Below, one piece after another: positions 1 through 7,591 of a DNA stretch of 18,941 bases (positions are counted from its first letter, which is position 1; each line of letters begins with the position of its first letter). A program made the position numbers and the translations under genes. The stretch is from assembly GCA_026395935.1 (NCBI GenBank), contig JAPLXT010000050.1, positions 1-18,941 on the forward strand, written 5' to 3'. The DNA comes from Candidatus Nomurabacteria bacterium. GTDB lineage: Bacteria; Patescibacteriota; Minisyncoccia; Phycocordibacterales; UBA9973. The notes beneath the pieces were generated by a model, which did not search any database, was not told the DNA's origin, and saw only the letters and a list, made by a program, of their open reading frames with translations.

Positions 1-3
1 ATT

Positions 4-9
4 TATAAA
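4..9 (+). promoter_or_regulatory. Possible -10 box of asd
   Basis: TATAAA lies 5 nt before the asd ATG at 15-17. The -35 region would be outside the window, so only half of the promoter can be seen. The spacing would put transcription start at or next to the start codon, as at several other genes here. Confidence 0.35.
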
Positions 10-14
10 ATAAT

Positions 15-1103
15 ATGAAAAAATTTAAAGTAGGAATATTGGGAGCAACCGGAATGGTTGGACAAAATTATGTGAGACTCTTAGAAAACCATCCATGGTT
101 TCAAGTGGTATACGTAGCAGCATCTACAAATTCAGCTGGAGTAACATACGAGGAGGCTGTTAAGGGACGTTGGCATATGAATACTCCTATACCAGAGAAA
201 GTCAGGAATCTTATCGTAGAAGATGTTGCAAATATAGAAAAGGCTTCAAAGAAATGTGATTTTGTTTTTTCCGCTTTTGAAATTTCAGACAAAAATCTTG
301 TAAAAGAAATTGAGGAAAAATACGCAGCCGCTCACATGCCTGTCGTTTCCAATGCTTCCGCAAATAGAAAAACTGACGACGTACCAATGCTTATTCCAGA
401 GATCAATTCCGACCACTTAAAGATGATTAAGATCCAACAGAAGAATCACGGCTGGAGTAAGGGATTTATAGCTGTAAAGCCAAATTGTAGCCTACAGAGC
501 TATTTAACGCCTATATATGCCCTAAATAAGGCAGGATACCCAGTAAAAAAGATAATTATTACTACCTTGCAGGCAGTTTCAGGTGCAGGATACCCTGGAG
601 TACCAAGTCTAGATATGATAGATAATGTTGTACCATTTATTGGTGGTGAAGAAGAAAAAACAGAAGAAGAACCATTAAAAATTCTTGGATCAATAGTAAA
701 TAATAAATTTGTTAATAATAAAGATTTAACTGTTTCTGCTACTTGTACTCGCGTACCTGTCACGAACAGTCACTTAGCTACAGTAAACATTTTATTCAAA
801 GATAAAAAACCAACTAAAGAAGAAATAATTAAAATTTGGAGAAACTTTAAATCAGTCCCACAGGATTTAAAGTTGCCATTTGCGCCTATCAATCCAATAA
901 TTTATCGAGAGGAAGAAAATCGCCCACAGCCTGCAAAAGACCGCGATACAGACAAAGGTATGGCCGTCACAATAGGACGACTTCGTCCATGTAAAATATT
1001 TGATTATAAGTTCGTTGCCCTTTCCCACAACACCGTCCGTGGCGCCGCTGGTGGAGGAATTCTAAACGCTGAACTTCTAGTGAAAGAAGGTTATATTAAG
1101 TAA
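15..1103 (+). CDS. asd: Aspartate-semialdehyde dehydrogenase (archaeal/fungal type)
   Basis: NADP-dependent enzyme that reduces aspartyl phosphate to aspartate-4-semialdehyde, the branch point to lysine/diaminopimelate, threonine and methionine; cytosolic. The 362-residue product opens with a Rossmann nucleotide loop, GATGMVGQ (residues 10-17). The catalytic cysteine is C158 in KPNCS, and the acid/base histidine is H253 in RVPVTNSH. The C-terminal SHNTVRGAAGGG segment (337-348) is also typical. Length and the RVPV-x3-H motif fit the archaeal/fungal branch of the family rather than the E. coli-type enzyme. No Shine-Dalgarno motif precedes the ATG. It is the only gene of the pathway visible and faces a convergent PLP decarboxylase. 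Whether the host has the rest of the pathway cannot be told from here. Confidence 0.95.
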   Translation: MKKFKVGILGATGMVGQNYVRLLENHPWFQVVYVAASTNSAGVTYEEAVKGRWHMNTPIPEKVRNLIVEDVANIEKASKKCDFVFSAFEISDKNLVKEIEEKYAAAHMPVVSNASANRKTDDVPMLIPEINSDHLKMIKIQQKNHGWSKGFIAVKPNCSLQSYLTPIYALNKAGYPVKKIIITTLQAVSGAGYPGVPSLDMIDNVVPFIGGEEEKTEEEPLKILGSIVNNKFVNNKDLTVSATCTRVPVTNSHLATVNILFKDKKPTKEEIIKIWRNFKSVPQDLKLPFAPINPIIYREEENRPQPAKDRDTDKGMAVTIGRLRPCKIFDYKFVALSHNTVRGAAGGGILNAELLVKEGYIK

Positions 1104-1139
1104 AAAAATAAAATCCCTCAATCGAGGGATTTTATTTTT
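1104..1139. terminator. Bidirectional hairpin terminator between asd and the decarboxylase gene
   Basis: Perfect 16-bp stem (1104-1119 with 1124-1139) closed by a 4-nt AATC loop. The A/T-rich outer stem gives a U-tract in both directions. It begins directly after the asd stop codon and covers most of the opposing gene's stop codon (1138-1140), so it can end both convergent transcripts. Confidence 0.9.
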
Positions 1140-2514
1140 ACCATCCAAATTCTTTTCCTACGTCTTCAGGAGTTTCTCTTTTACGAGCGACTACTATGTG
1201 GCCATTTTCGGCAATTATTTTTATTGGAGATGAAAGCATACAATGATGTGATGCAAGAGCATCCTGATATGCCCCTGTGTCAAAGAATACGACATAGAAT
1301 GGTTCATTTGCATTGTAGTCATAGTCTGGTAATGTTACCGATCCGTTTATCCCAGTATAGACGTCATCAGAATCACAACTAGATCCAGAAATCCAAACAT
1401 CATTCAACTCACCATCTAGCTTATTATTCACAGGAGCGACGGACCATTTCTGATCAATGGCCCAAGTATCAATAAGATCATTCATAAGTGAACCGTCTAT
1501 CACATACCACTTCTTAGCATCAACGCCTTTATGTAGTATTTTCTTAGTATCTATAACCTTGAAAATTGTAATCTGTGCCGGTGCAACCATATATCTACCC
1601 CATTCACAAATAAGGTTTGGATTTGGAACTCCCCTCTTTTCTGATTCCTTTTTAAGAAGTTGTAAGAGCTTTTCAAGTATTTTATCCGCTGGGTATTTCT
1701 TATTTCTTTCAAAAGGTATTGGCATCCCTCCGCCTATATCGAGAGTATCAAGAGTAGGATTATTTTCTTTCAATTTGAAATAAACATTTAATGCATATTT
1801 GGTTGTCTCTATCAAATCTGAAAGCTTTTCTATTTTACCAATTCGATAATGAAGAACTTTCAAATTCTTAAATGAAGACATTTTTAGAATCTCATTACGA
1901 CTAAAACCAAATCTATCTATTTCTTTGTTCCAATTTGTGTTTGATTTTACGGGAATATCGAGTCTTATACCAACATCATATTTAGAATTTTGGAAAGTTT
2001 TCAATTCATTTGGTCCTTCAATTATCGGTACGACTTTCAGACCTCTATGCTGAAGTTCATCTATTAGATTTATGTATTTATCTGTTTTGGGACCATTACA
2101 AAGAATCCTCATCTTTTCATTAAATGATTCTTGTTCCAACATCTTCTTAACAATATATAATTCATTATATGAAGCAGTCTCTATATTTGCACCTTCTCCA
2201 ACAACCGCTTGAACTACCTCCTTTGTCTGATTACTCTTCATCGGATAATGATAATAAAATTTGCCTTGATATTTATGCTTTTTTATAAGAGATTGAGCCA
2301 AGTCTAATAAATCTTCTACTCTTTCTTCAATAATGAATGGGAAAAGTATTTCAAGGGAAGTTCCAAACTTCTCTGCTAAGTATCGAATATTGTAAACATT
2401 ATTTCCTTCTTTTGCGATTAAATCCCCTTCTTTATTGAAATCAAAATATTGAGTATTGAAATCATTTATTCCCAGCTTCCAAAGTTTTCTGGAAGTAATT
2501 GAACGTTTGGTCAT
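1138..2514 (-). CDS. SpeA-like (arginine decarboxylase family) PLP-dependent decarboxylase
   Basis: Fold-type III (alanine-racemase-like) PLP decarboxylase, 458 residues. The Schiff-base lysine is K93 in YHYPMKSNQ, matching the YPIKxNQ signature of biosynthetic arginine decarboxylase. Also visible: H222 in LHYRIG, the phosphate-binding DIGGG (259-263), E304 in CEWGR, the catalytic C380-D381 in SSCDSDD, and GAYQ (414-417). The N-terminal YFDFNKEG and ICNGPK-like blocks also resemble SpeA. It is much shorter than classical SpeA (about 630-660 residues), so the helical insertions and C-terminal extension are missing. The substrate is therefore not certain: arginine (agmatine/polyamine synthesis) is the best guess, and diaminopimelate, ornithine or carboxynorspermidine are alternatives. 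It has its own promoter after dnaJ. Confidence 0.75.
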   Translation of the reverse strand: MTKRSITSRKLWKLGINDFNTQYFDFNKEGDLIAKEGNNVYNIRYLAEKFGTSLEILFPFIIEERVEDLLDLAQSLIKKHKYQGKFYYHYPMKSNQTKEVVQAVVGEGANIETASYNELYIVKKMLEQESFNEKMRILCNGPKTDKYINLIDELQHRGLKVVPIIEGPNELKTFQNSKYDVGIRLDIPVKSNTNWNKEIDRFGFSRNEILKMSSFKNLKVLHYRIGKIEKLSDLIETTKYALNVYFKLKENNPTLDTLDIGGGMPIPFERNKKYPADKILEKLLQLLKKESEKRGVPNPNLICEWGRYMVAPAQITIFKVIDTKKILHKGVDAKKWYVIDGSLMNDLIDTWAIDQKWSVAPVNNKLDGELNDVWISGSSCDSDDVYTGINGSVTLPDYDYNANEPFYVVFFDTGAYQDALASHHCMLSSPIKIIAENGHIVVARKRETPEDVGKEFGW

Positions 2515-2569
2515 TTCTTTTTATCAAGCATTCATGAGCTCTGCCTGTAATAAAATAATAATATTGACA

Positions 2570-2597
2570 ATCATAGCAAAATTATGGGATTTGTAAA
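2570..2597 (-). promoter_or_regulatory. Promoter of the SpeA-like decarboxylase gene
   Basis: On the minus strand TTTACA (-35, 2592-2597) and TATGAT (-10, 2570-2575) are separated by 16 nt. The predicted leader is about 50 nt and has no evident Shine-Dalgarno motif. The -35 lies inside the hairpin at the end of dnaJ. Confidence 0.6.
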
Positions 2598-2610
2598 GAA
2601 ATTACAATCC
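2587..2610 (-). terminator. Weak hairpin at the dnaJ stop codon
   Basis: A 9-bp stem with one bulge (2587-2596 with 2602-2610, 5-nt loop) spans the dnaJ stop codon. There is no strong U-tract after it on the minus strand, so termination is uncertain. Confidence 0.3.
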
Positions 2611-3690
2611 TTCTTCTTTGAGTTTCTCTATGACTTCTTTTGTTTTACGTGATAGCTTGGTCGGCATGTTTACTTGTATACGAATAATAATGTCTCCTCT
2701 ACCACGATTAGATGGTACACCCTGACCTCTGACTCGGAGCATTTCACCATTATTTATACCTTCGGGAATTTTAACTTCTATATTTTTATTATCAAGAGTT
2801 TTTAAATTATAAGTCATTCCAAGTAAGGCATCAGTAAGCTTTATGTTTAAATCCATTATTAGATTCAAATCATCTCTCGTATAAAGAGTGTGTTTTTTAA
2901 CGTTTAATTTGATATACAAATCACCATTCTCTCCACCTTTGATTGATTCACCCTTACCTCGAACACGAAGAGATTCGTCGTTATTTACTCCGGAAGGAAT
3001 CTTCACGCTTATATCTTCATTTGTTTTAAGGACTCCAGCACCACGGCAATTGCTACATTTCTCAGATGGAATCTTTCCAGCCCCTCCACAGTTCTCACAA
3101 GTCTTTGTCGTAGCAAAGTTCCCAAGTATTGAACGTCTGACTTCACGAATCTGGCCTTGCCCATCACAGACAGCACAAGTATTCATCTTGGTCCCTACTT
3201 TAGCACCTGTACCATTACAAATATTACAGACTGACTGTTTATTCAAATTAATTTTCTTTTCTATTCCAAAAATAGATTCTTCAAAAGAAAGATCAATACT
3301 AGTTTGTAAGTCTCTTCCTTTTTTTGTTTTCTGTCGGGCGCGTCCACCTCCGAAGAAGTCTCCAAAGATGTCACCAAGGTCACCCATATCAAATTCCATT
3401 CCACCATTCGAAGCTCGAGTGAAATCAAATCCTCCAAAGCCACCAGTGCCCCCAAAACCTTGGCCACCGAAGCCCTGAGGCCCATCAGCATTACCAAATT
3501 GGTCGAAAGAAGCTCTCTTCTTATCATCTGAGAGTACTTGATACGCTTCATTTACTTCTTTGTACTTTGAATCATCACCCTTATTTTTATCTGGGTGGTG
3601 TTTATGGGCAAGCTTATGAAAAGCTTTTTTTAATTCATCTTTTGAAGCATTTTTTTCTACTCCTAATGTTTTGTAATAATCCTTGGACAT
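2602..3690 (-). CDS. dnaJ: Chaperone protein DnaJ (type I Hsp40)
   Basis: Co-chaperone that delivers unfolded substrates to DnaK and stimulates its ATPase; cytosolic. The 362 residues show all type I parts in order: a J domain (about 4-65) with HPD at 32-34; a Gly/Phe-rich stretch (about 66-115); a zinc domain with four CxxCxGxG repeats (C155/C158, C172/C175, C198/C201, C212/C215); and the two C-terminal beta-barrel domains with repeated LRVRGxG blocks. It starts 3 nt after the dnaK stop, so it is cotranscribed with dnaK and probably translationally coupled to it. No Shine-Dalgarno motif precedes the ATG. Confidence 0.98.
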   Translation of the reverse strand: MSKDYYKTLGVEKNASKDELKKAFHKLAHKHHPDKNKGDDSKYKEVNEAYQVLSDDKKRASFDQFGNADGPQGFGGQGFGGTGGFGGFDFTRASNGGMEFDMGDLGDIFGDFFGGGRARQKTKKGRDLQTSIDLSFEESIFGIEKKINLNKQSVCNICNGTGAKVGTKMNTCAVCDGQGQIREVRRSILGNFATTKTCENCGGAGKIPSEKCSNCRGAGVLKTNEDISVKIPSGVNNDESLRVRGKGESIKGGENGDLYIKLNVKKHTLYTRDDLNLIMDLNIKLTDALLGMTYNLKTLDNKNIEVKIPEGINNGEMLRVRGQGVPSNRGRGDIIIRIQVNMPTKLSRKTKEVIEKLKEEGL

Positions 3691-3693
3691 AAT

Positions 3694-5631
3694 TTATTTT
3701 TGTTCTGGATTTTCATTTACTTCTGTACTTCCTTTGTCAGCACCTGCGCTACTTTCAGTAGCTTCGGCATCTCTTATTTCTGGTTCTTGAGATTCTGGTG
3801 TAGGATTTGCACCTTCAGTGGGAGATTGCCCTGCCTTACTCATAGCTTCACCAATCTTAGACATTTCAGCGGAAAGTTCTTCTGTCGCTTTCTTTATAGC
3901 TTCCATATCACTACCATCTTTTGCAGTTCTTAATAGAGCCATTTTGGCCTCCACTTCCGTCTTGATAGCAGCATCTACTTTATCACCATATTCTTTGATA
4001 GATTTCTCTGCAGTGAAGATCATCATCTCAGCAGTGTTTTTTACATCTGCTAATTCTTTCTTTTTTGCGTCTTCATCGGCATGAGCTTCTGCTTCATCAC
4101 GCATCTTTTTTATATCAGCTTCTGTAAGTCCAGAACTTGCCTCAATACGGATCGATTGAACTTTTCCTGAAGCTTTATCCATAGCTTTCACATTAAGAAT
4201 TCCGTTTGCATCCACATCAAAAGTAACTTCCACTTGAGGAATACCTCTAGGAGATGGTGGAATACCATCTAAAATAAATCTACCGAGTGATTTGTTGTCA
4301 CTTGCCATTGGACGTTCACCTTGAGTGATATGTATCTCTACACTTGTCTGATTGTCGGCAGCAGTTGAGAATATTTGTGACTTTGAGGATGGAATTGTTG
4401 TATTTCTTTCCACTAGCTTTGTAGCTACTCCACCCAAAGTTTCAATACCTAAAGATAATGGAATAACATCAAGAAGAAGAACATCGCGTACGTCACCTTG
4501 CAAAACTCCAGCTTGAACGGCAGCACCGAGTGCTACAACTTCATCTGGATTAATAGAACGATTTGGTTCTTTGCCAAATAAATTCTTCACAGCTTCGACG
4601 ATCATAGGCATTCTAGTCTGACCTCCCACCAATATTATTTCGTTGATTTCATTCATTTTGAATGGGGAAGCTTCGAGTGCACGCTTTGTTATTTCAATAG
4701 AGCGAGTTACATATTCTTCTGCTAGAGATTCGAGGACAGCGCGTGACATTTTCAAAAGTAAATGTTTTGGACCCGAAGCATCGGAAGTTATGAATGGAAT
4801 ATTTATTTCTGAATCTGTTGTAGTTGAAAGTTCATGCTTTGTCTTCTCAGCAGCCTCTTTTAGACGTTGAAGAGCAAGCATATCTTTTGTAATATCAATA
4901 CCAGACTCTTTCTTGTATTCATCAGCAATCCACTTCACAATCTTCTGATCTATATCTTCACCACCCATGTGTGAGTCTCCATCTGTAGACTTCACTTCTA
5001 TAACATCATCTCCAACTTCAAGAACTGATACATCAAAAGTTCCTCCACCAAAGTCGTAAACAACAATCTTTTCATTTTTTTTATTATTAAATCCATAAGC
5101 GAGAGCGGCAGCTGTAGGCTCATTAATAATTCTCTTCACATCAAGCCCAGCGATAACACCGGCATCTTTCGTTGCTTTTCTTTGTGCGTCATTGAAATAA
5201 GCAGGGACAGTAATGACTGCTTCAGTAATCTTCTCACCAAGTTTTGCTTCTACGTCTGCTTTAATCTTACTTAGAATCATTGCAGAAATTTCTTCTGGAC
5301 GAAGAAATTTATCAGCTAACTTTACTTCTACACCACCAGTACTTCCTTTTTGAATTTTGTAAGGAATTGTTTTCTCATCTTTCTGAATTTCTGGATCATC
5401 ATACATGTGACCAACAAAACGTTTAATACCATAAACTGTATTCTCAGGATTCGTCACAGCTTGACGCTTCGCTAAAAGCCCCACCATTCTGTCGCCATTT
5501 TTTGTAACAGCAACAACTGACGGTGTTGTACGGGCACCCTCAATATTCTCTATAATTTTCGGCTGACCACCTTCAATTATAGCGACCGCACTATTTGTTG
5601 TACCCAAATCTATACCTATTATTTTTGACAT
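3694..5631 (-). CDS. dnaK: Molecular chaperone DnaK (Hsp70)
   Basis: ATP-driven chaperone, 645 residues, close to the usual bacterial length. Nucleotide-binding domain: IGIDLGTTNSAVA (5-17), EPTAAALAYG (171-180), DFGGGTFDVS (193-202) and VGGQTRMP (335-342). The interdomain linker is DVLLLDVIPLSLG (383-395), followed by the beta-sandwich substrate-binding domain and a helical lid. The acidic, low-complexity tail ends in ENPEQK. It is the first gene of dnaK-dnaJ, transcribed from a well-formed promoter about 45 nt upstream whose -35 box overlaps a large palindrome shared with the divergent PaaX-like gene. grpE is not in this operon and no hrcA is seen in the window. Confidence 0.99.
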   Translation of the reverse strand: MSKIIGIDLGTTNSAVAIIEGGQPKIIENIEGARTTPSVVAVTKNGDRMVGLLAKRQAVTNPENTVYGIKRFVGHMYDDPEIQKDEKTIPYKIQKGSTGGVEVKLADKFLRPEEISAMILSKIKADVEAKLGEKITEAVITVPAYFNDAQRKATKDAGVIAGLDVKRIINEPTAAALAYGFNNKKNEKIVVYDFGGGTFDVSVLEVGDDVIEVKSTDGDSHMGGEDIDQKIVKWIADEYKKESGIDITKDMLALQRLKEAAEKTKHELSTTTDSEINIPFITSDASGPKHLLLKMSRAVLESLAEEYVTRSIEITKRALEASPFKMNEINEIILVGGQTRMPMIVEAVKNLFGKEPNRSINPDEVVALGAAVQAGVLQGDVRDVLLLDVIPLSLGIETLGGVATKLVERNTTIPSSKSQIFSTAADNQTSVEIHITQGERPMASDNKSLGRFILDGIPPSPRGIPQVEVTFDVDANGILNVKAMDKASGKVQSIRIEASSGLTEADIKKMRDEAEAHADEDAKKKELADVKNTAEMMIFTAEKSIKEYGDKVDAAIKTEVEAKMALLRTAKDGSDMEAIKKATEELSAEMSKIGEAMSKAGQSPTEGANPTPESQEPEIRDAEATESSAGADKGSTEVNENPEQK

Positions 5632-5676
5632 ATTTATTTTATATAATTAATTAATAATTTTGATAATTATCCTAGT

Positions 5677-5705
5677 ATTATACACCCACATCTTACTTTT
5701 GACAA
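5677..5705 (-). promoter_or_regulatory. Promoter of dnaK-dnaJ
   Basis: On the minus strand TTGTCA (-35, 5700-5705) and a perfect TATAAT (-10, 5677-5682) are separated by 17 nt. Transcription should start near 5670, giving a leader of about 39 nt. The -35 overlaps the left end of the palindrome at 5702-5731, so a protein bound there would block RNA polymerase. Confidence 0.8.
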
Positions 5706-5731
5706 GTATTTAGCGACCGCTAAATACTTGT
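5702..5731. promoter_or_regulatory. 30-bp perfect palindrome, probable shared operator of dnaK and the PaaX-like gene
   Basis: Two perfect 14-bp arms, ACAAGTATTTAGCG (5702-5715) and its reverse complement (5718-5731), flank a 2-nt centre. Read outward, each arm ends in ACTTGT, which supplies the TTGT of a -35 box on each side: dnaK (5700-5705) and the divergent PaaX-like gene (5728-5733). This is the geometry of an operator that represses both directions. It is not CIRCE: the TTAGCACTC-N9-GAGTGCTAA pattern is absent, although the core TTAGCG/CGCTAA is similar. That the neighbouring PaaX-like protein binds here is an inference. Confidence 0.75.
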
Positions 5732-5756
5732 ATAATATATGAAAAAATAGTATAAT
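5728..5756 (+). promoter_or_regulatory. Promoter of the PaaX-like regulator gene (leaderless)
   Basis: TTGTAT (-35, 5728-5733), a 17-nt spacer and TATAAT (-10, 5751-5756). The -10 ends exactly 6 nt before the ATG at 5763, so transcription should start on the start codon. The -35 overlaps the right end of the palindrome, which suggests autoregulation. A second TATAAT at 5731-5736 lacks a suitably spaced -35. Confidence 0.7.
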
Positions 5757-5762
5757 AGTCAA

Positions 5763-6317
5763 ATGTTGAAAAAGCCTTCAATTCAAAGGACAATTCTAAA
5801 AACCCTTTCCAAAAAAGGTGTTTACTCTGTTGATTATATTAAAAAAGATGTTGAGGATGTCATTCTAAGCCCCTCTACAGCTAGTAATAAGACAAGCTAT
5901 GCCATTGCCCGATCTATCAAGAATCTCCTCTCGGACGGCCTTGTAGAGGCATTTAATTCAGAACATAAGCAATATTTAAGACTCACAAAAGAAGGTAAAC
6001 AAAAAATAAACAACATTGCTCTCGATTGCGAAGCAAGTCTTGTCTCCACAAAATGGGATGGTTATTGGCGAATAATACTTCTCGACATACCAGAGGAAAG
6101 AAAAAGTGAACGAGAAGCTCTCCGCTACTTACTTAAAAAAGCAGGATTCGCCTGCTTGAAAAATTCTGTATGGATATCCATGTACCCCTTCGAACATTTA
6201 TTCACAAATATTAAAAAAGATTTAAACCTCTCCACTGAGCTCATAATCATTGTCACCGACAAAATAGACGAGGAAACAGAAAAAGAATTTTTTACACTTT
6301 GTGGAATTCAAAAATAG
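5763..6317 (+). CDS. PaaX-family transcriptional regulator (winged helix + Cas2-like domain)
   Basis: The 184-residue product has an N-terminal winged-helix region (about 5-85), with a recognition-helix-like segment around 43-58 and a wing ending in YLRLTKEG. A ferredoxin-like Cas2-type domain follows (about 98-170): WDGYWRIILLDIPEE, then LKKAGFACLKNSVWIS, the pattern of the PaaX central domain. In the family, PaaX represses phenylacetate degradation; no such genes are here. The gene diverges from dnaK across a perfect palindrome covering both -35 boxes, so the likely targets are dnaK-dnaJ and itself. D108 sits where Cas2 has its active-site Asp. Automatic annotation may call it Cas2, but there is no repeat array or other cas gene nearby. 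Its 3' end overlaps grpE by 26 bp. Confidence 0.8.
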   Translation: MLKKPSIQRTILKTLSKKGVYSVDYIKKDVEDVILSPSTASNKTSYAIARSIKNLLSDGLVEAFNSEHKQYLRLTKEGKQKINNIALDCEASLVSTKWDGYWRIILLDIPEERKSEREALRYLLKKAGFACLKNSVWISMYPFEHLFTNIKKDLNLSTELIIIVTDKIDEETEKEFFTLCGIQK

Positions 6318-6927
6318 TCACCTTGGCTGGGCGAATCACTCTCTCACCTATTCTATATCCTATTTGGAGAACTTTCTCTACTGTGTGGTCTTTCTCTTCG
6401 TCGTCTGTCGCAACGACGCTTATAGACTGATGAATACTAGGATTAAATGGAACTTCTATTTCATAAATCTTTTCAATTCCTGATTTTTCTAATCCAGAGA
6501 GAAGCTGTTGATAAATAGAAGTGATGCCATCTTGCCAATCTTTATCTATTTTCTCCCAGTGTTCTTTATTTGAAAATGCCATCTCAAAACTATCCAGTGC
6601 AGGGAGTAACTTCTCTGTCATTTTCTCTTTTGTAAGTATAGATACATTTATACGAACCAGATCAAGCTCTTTCTGAAGATTAATATAGTCTGCTTTTGCT
6701 CTCTGCCAGCCAGTCAAATATTCCTCCTTTTCTTTACGACAAGTCTTCAAATCCTCTCTTAATTTCTTTACTATATCTTTTGTAGGCAACGCATCTCCAT
6801 CTTCATTGCTGTCTACAAATTTCAAATCCTCAAAATCATCCAATTCTGCAGGATCATTCAAATCATTACTACTATTCTCAAATTCTTTATCTTTCTCTTC
6901 CTCTTTTATAATATCTTCATCATTCAT
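6292..6927 (-). CDS. grpE: Nucleotide exchange factor GrpE
   Basis: Releases ADP from DnaK and so resets the Hsp70 cycle. From the ATG at 6927 the product has 211 residues: an acidic disordered N-terminus, a long coiled-coil (KLREDLKTCRKEKEEYLTGW onward), and the C-terminal beta domain with the GrpE signature VPFNPSIHQSI and the terminal GxRIGERVIRPAKVTI. An in-frame TTG at 6942 would add five residues, but it lies in the U-tract of the upstream terminator and overlaps the promoter, so ATG 6927 is preferred. It has its own promoter and is separated from dnaK-dnaJ by the PaaX-like gene, which converges on it with 26 bp of overlap. Confidence 0.95.
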   Translation of the reverse strand: MNDEDIIKEEEKDKEFENSSNDLNDPAELDDFEDLKFVDSNEDGDALPTKDIVKKLREDLKTCRKEKEEYLTGWQRAKADYINLQKELDLVRINVSILTKEKMTEKLLPALDSFEMAFSNKEHWEKIDKDWQDGITSIYQQLLSGLEKSGIEKIYEIEVPFNPSIHQSISVVATDDEEKDHTVEKVLQIGYRIGERVIRPAKVTIFEFHKV

Positions 6928-6933
6928 CCCCTT

Positions 6934-6961
6934 AGTATACAAAAAACAGAGACTTTTTCAA
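6934..6961 (-). promoter_or_regulatory. Promoter of grpE, embedded in the upstream terminator (leaderless)
   Basis: On the minus strand TTGAAA (-35, 6956-6961), a 16-nt spacer and TATACT (-10, 6934-6939). The -35 lies in the loop and arm of the terminator hairpin. The -10 ends exactly 6 nt before the ATG at 6927, predicting a leaderless mRNA. Confidence 0.6.
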
Positions 6962-6974
6962 AGTCTCTGTTTTT
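6942..6974 (-). terminator. Intrinsic terminator after the HD-domain gene
   Basis: Perfect 15-bp stem (6942-6956 with 6960-6974) with a 3-nt loop, followed on the minus strand by a run of U. It lies 8 nt past the stop of the HD-domain gene and separates it from grpE. Confidence 0.9.
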
Positions 6975-6982
6975 GATTTAAA

Positions 6983-7585
6983 TTATCTATTTTTAGGAGT
7001 CCAAATATTCTCCCACCATTCTGAAACTTTACCTTCCAATATTTCTTTCCCTAACTTCTTAGCAGCCTCTGTCTTTAAACTTTTATATTGAATATTTACT
7101 TTATCGTTACCCTTACCGGAAAGCCATTCTTCTGCCTCTTTGTTACCCTGATGAGTATACTCTTTTAGTAAAAGTATCTGATCGAGCAAGTCTGCATCTT
7201 TGGCAATAATTGCCTCTTTGCTTTTTCTCTCTTCAAATTCTTGGTCTATTTCAAGTAAATCACTAAAGGGCAATTCACCAAGCTGGTCTTTTGATATTTC
7301 TTTTTCAAAAATCTTTACATATTTTTTATGAATATAATTATGATCTCCACTTCGAACTTCTTTCACATCATGAAGAAAACCCATCATCATCGTTTTATAT
7401 GGATCTGCCTTTTCTAATTTAGCTAAGAACCAAGCAATCAACGACACCCGATATGAGTGAGTTGCAATATTATCCGACAAATCCTGAGATAAAAGTACTT
7501 GCTGATGTATTCTAGGAAGCTTCCTCATAGTCCCTACTTCAAACAAAAAATTTACGATTTGCTTATTTTTATCATCTTTTTTCAT
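6983..7585 (-). CDS. HD-domain phosphohydrolase, YfbR/5'-deoxynucleotidase-like
   Basis: A small (200-residue) HD-superfamily metal-dependent phosphohydrolase. Counting from the ATG at 7585, the metal ligands are H43 (in ATHSYR), H72-D73 (in GFLHDVKE) and an Asp in AKDADLLDQ (D130 or D132). The HSYRV...FLHDxxE...KDADLLD arrangement matches the HD_3/YfbR group, whose members remove phosphate from deoxynucleoside monophosphates; the substrate here is inferred from family only. An in-frame TTG at 7600 would add five residues but overlaps the -10 box, so ATG 7585 is chosen. It is a single-gene unit between two terminators. Confidence 0.8.
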   Translation of the reverse strand: MKKDDKNKQIVNFLFEVGTMRKLPRIHQQVLLSQDLSDNIATHSYRVSLIAWFLAKLEKADPYKTMMMGFLHDVKEVRSGDHNYIHKKYVKIFEKEISKDQLGELPFSDLLEIDQEFEERKSKEAIIAKDADLLDQILLLKEYTHQGNKEAEEWLSGKGNDKVNIQYKSLKTEAAKKLGKEILEGKVSEWWENIWTPKNR

Positions 7586-7591
7586 ATTGAG

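Noticed and set aside
2888..3478. Long open frame antisense to dnaJ (196 codons)
   Set aside because: Its translation is low-complexity, Pro/Ser/Phe-rich and mirrors the Gly-rich and zinc-finger coding of dnaJ; no promoter or start signal.
5702..5731. CIRCE element for HrcA
   Set aside because: The palindrome has a 2-nt centre and arms ending in ACTTGT; CIRCE needs TTAGCACTC, a 9-nt spacer and GAGTGCTAA. Only TTAGC/GCTAA is shared.
5763..6317. Standalone Cas2 of a CRISPR-Cas system
   Set aside because: An N-terminal winged helix precedes the Cas2-like domain, which is the PaaX arrangement, and there is no repeat array or cas gene in the window.
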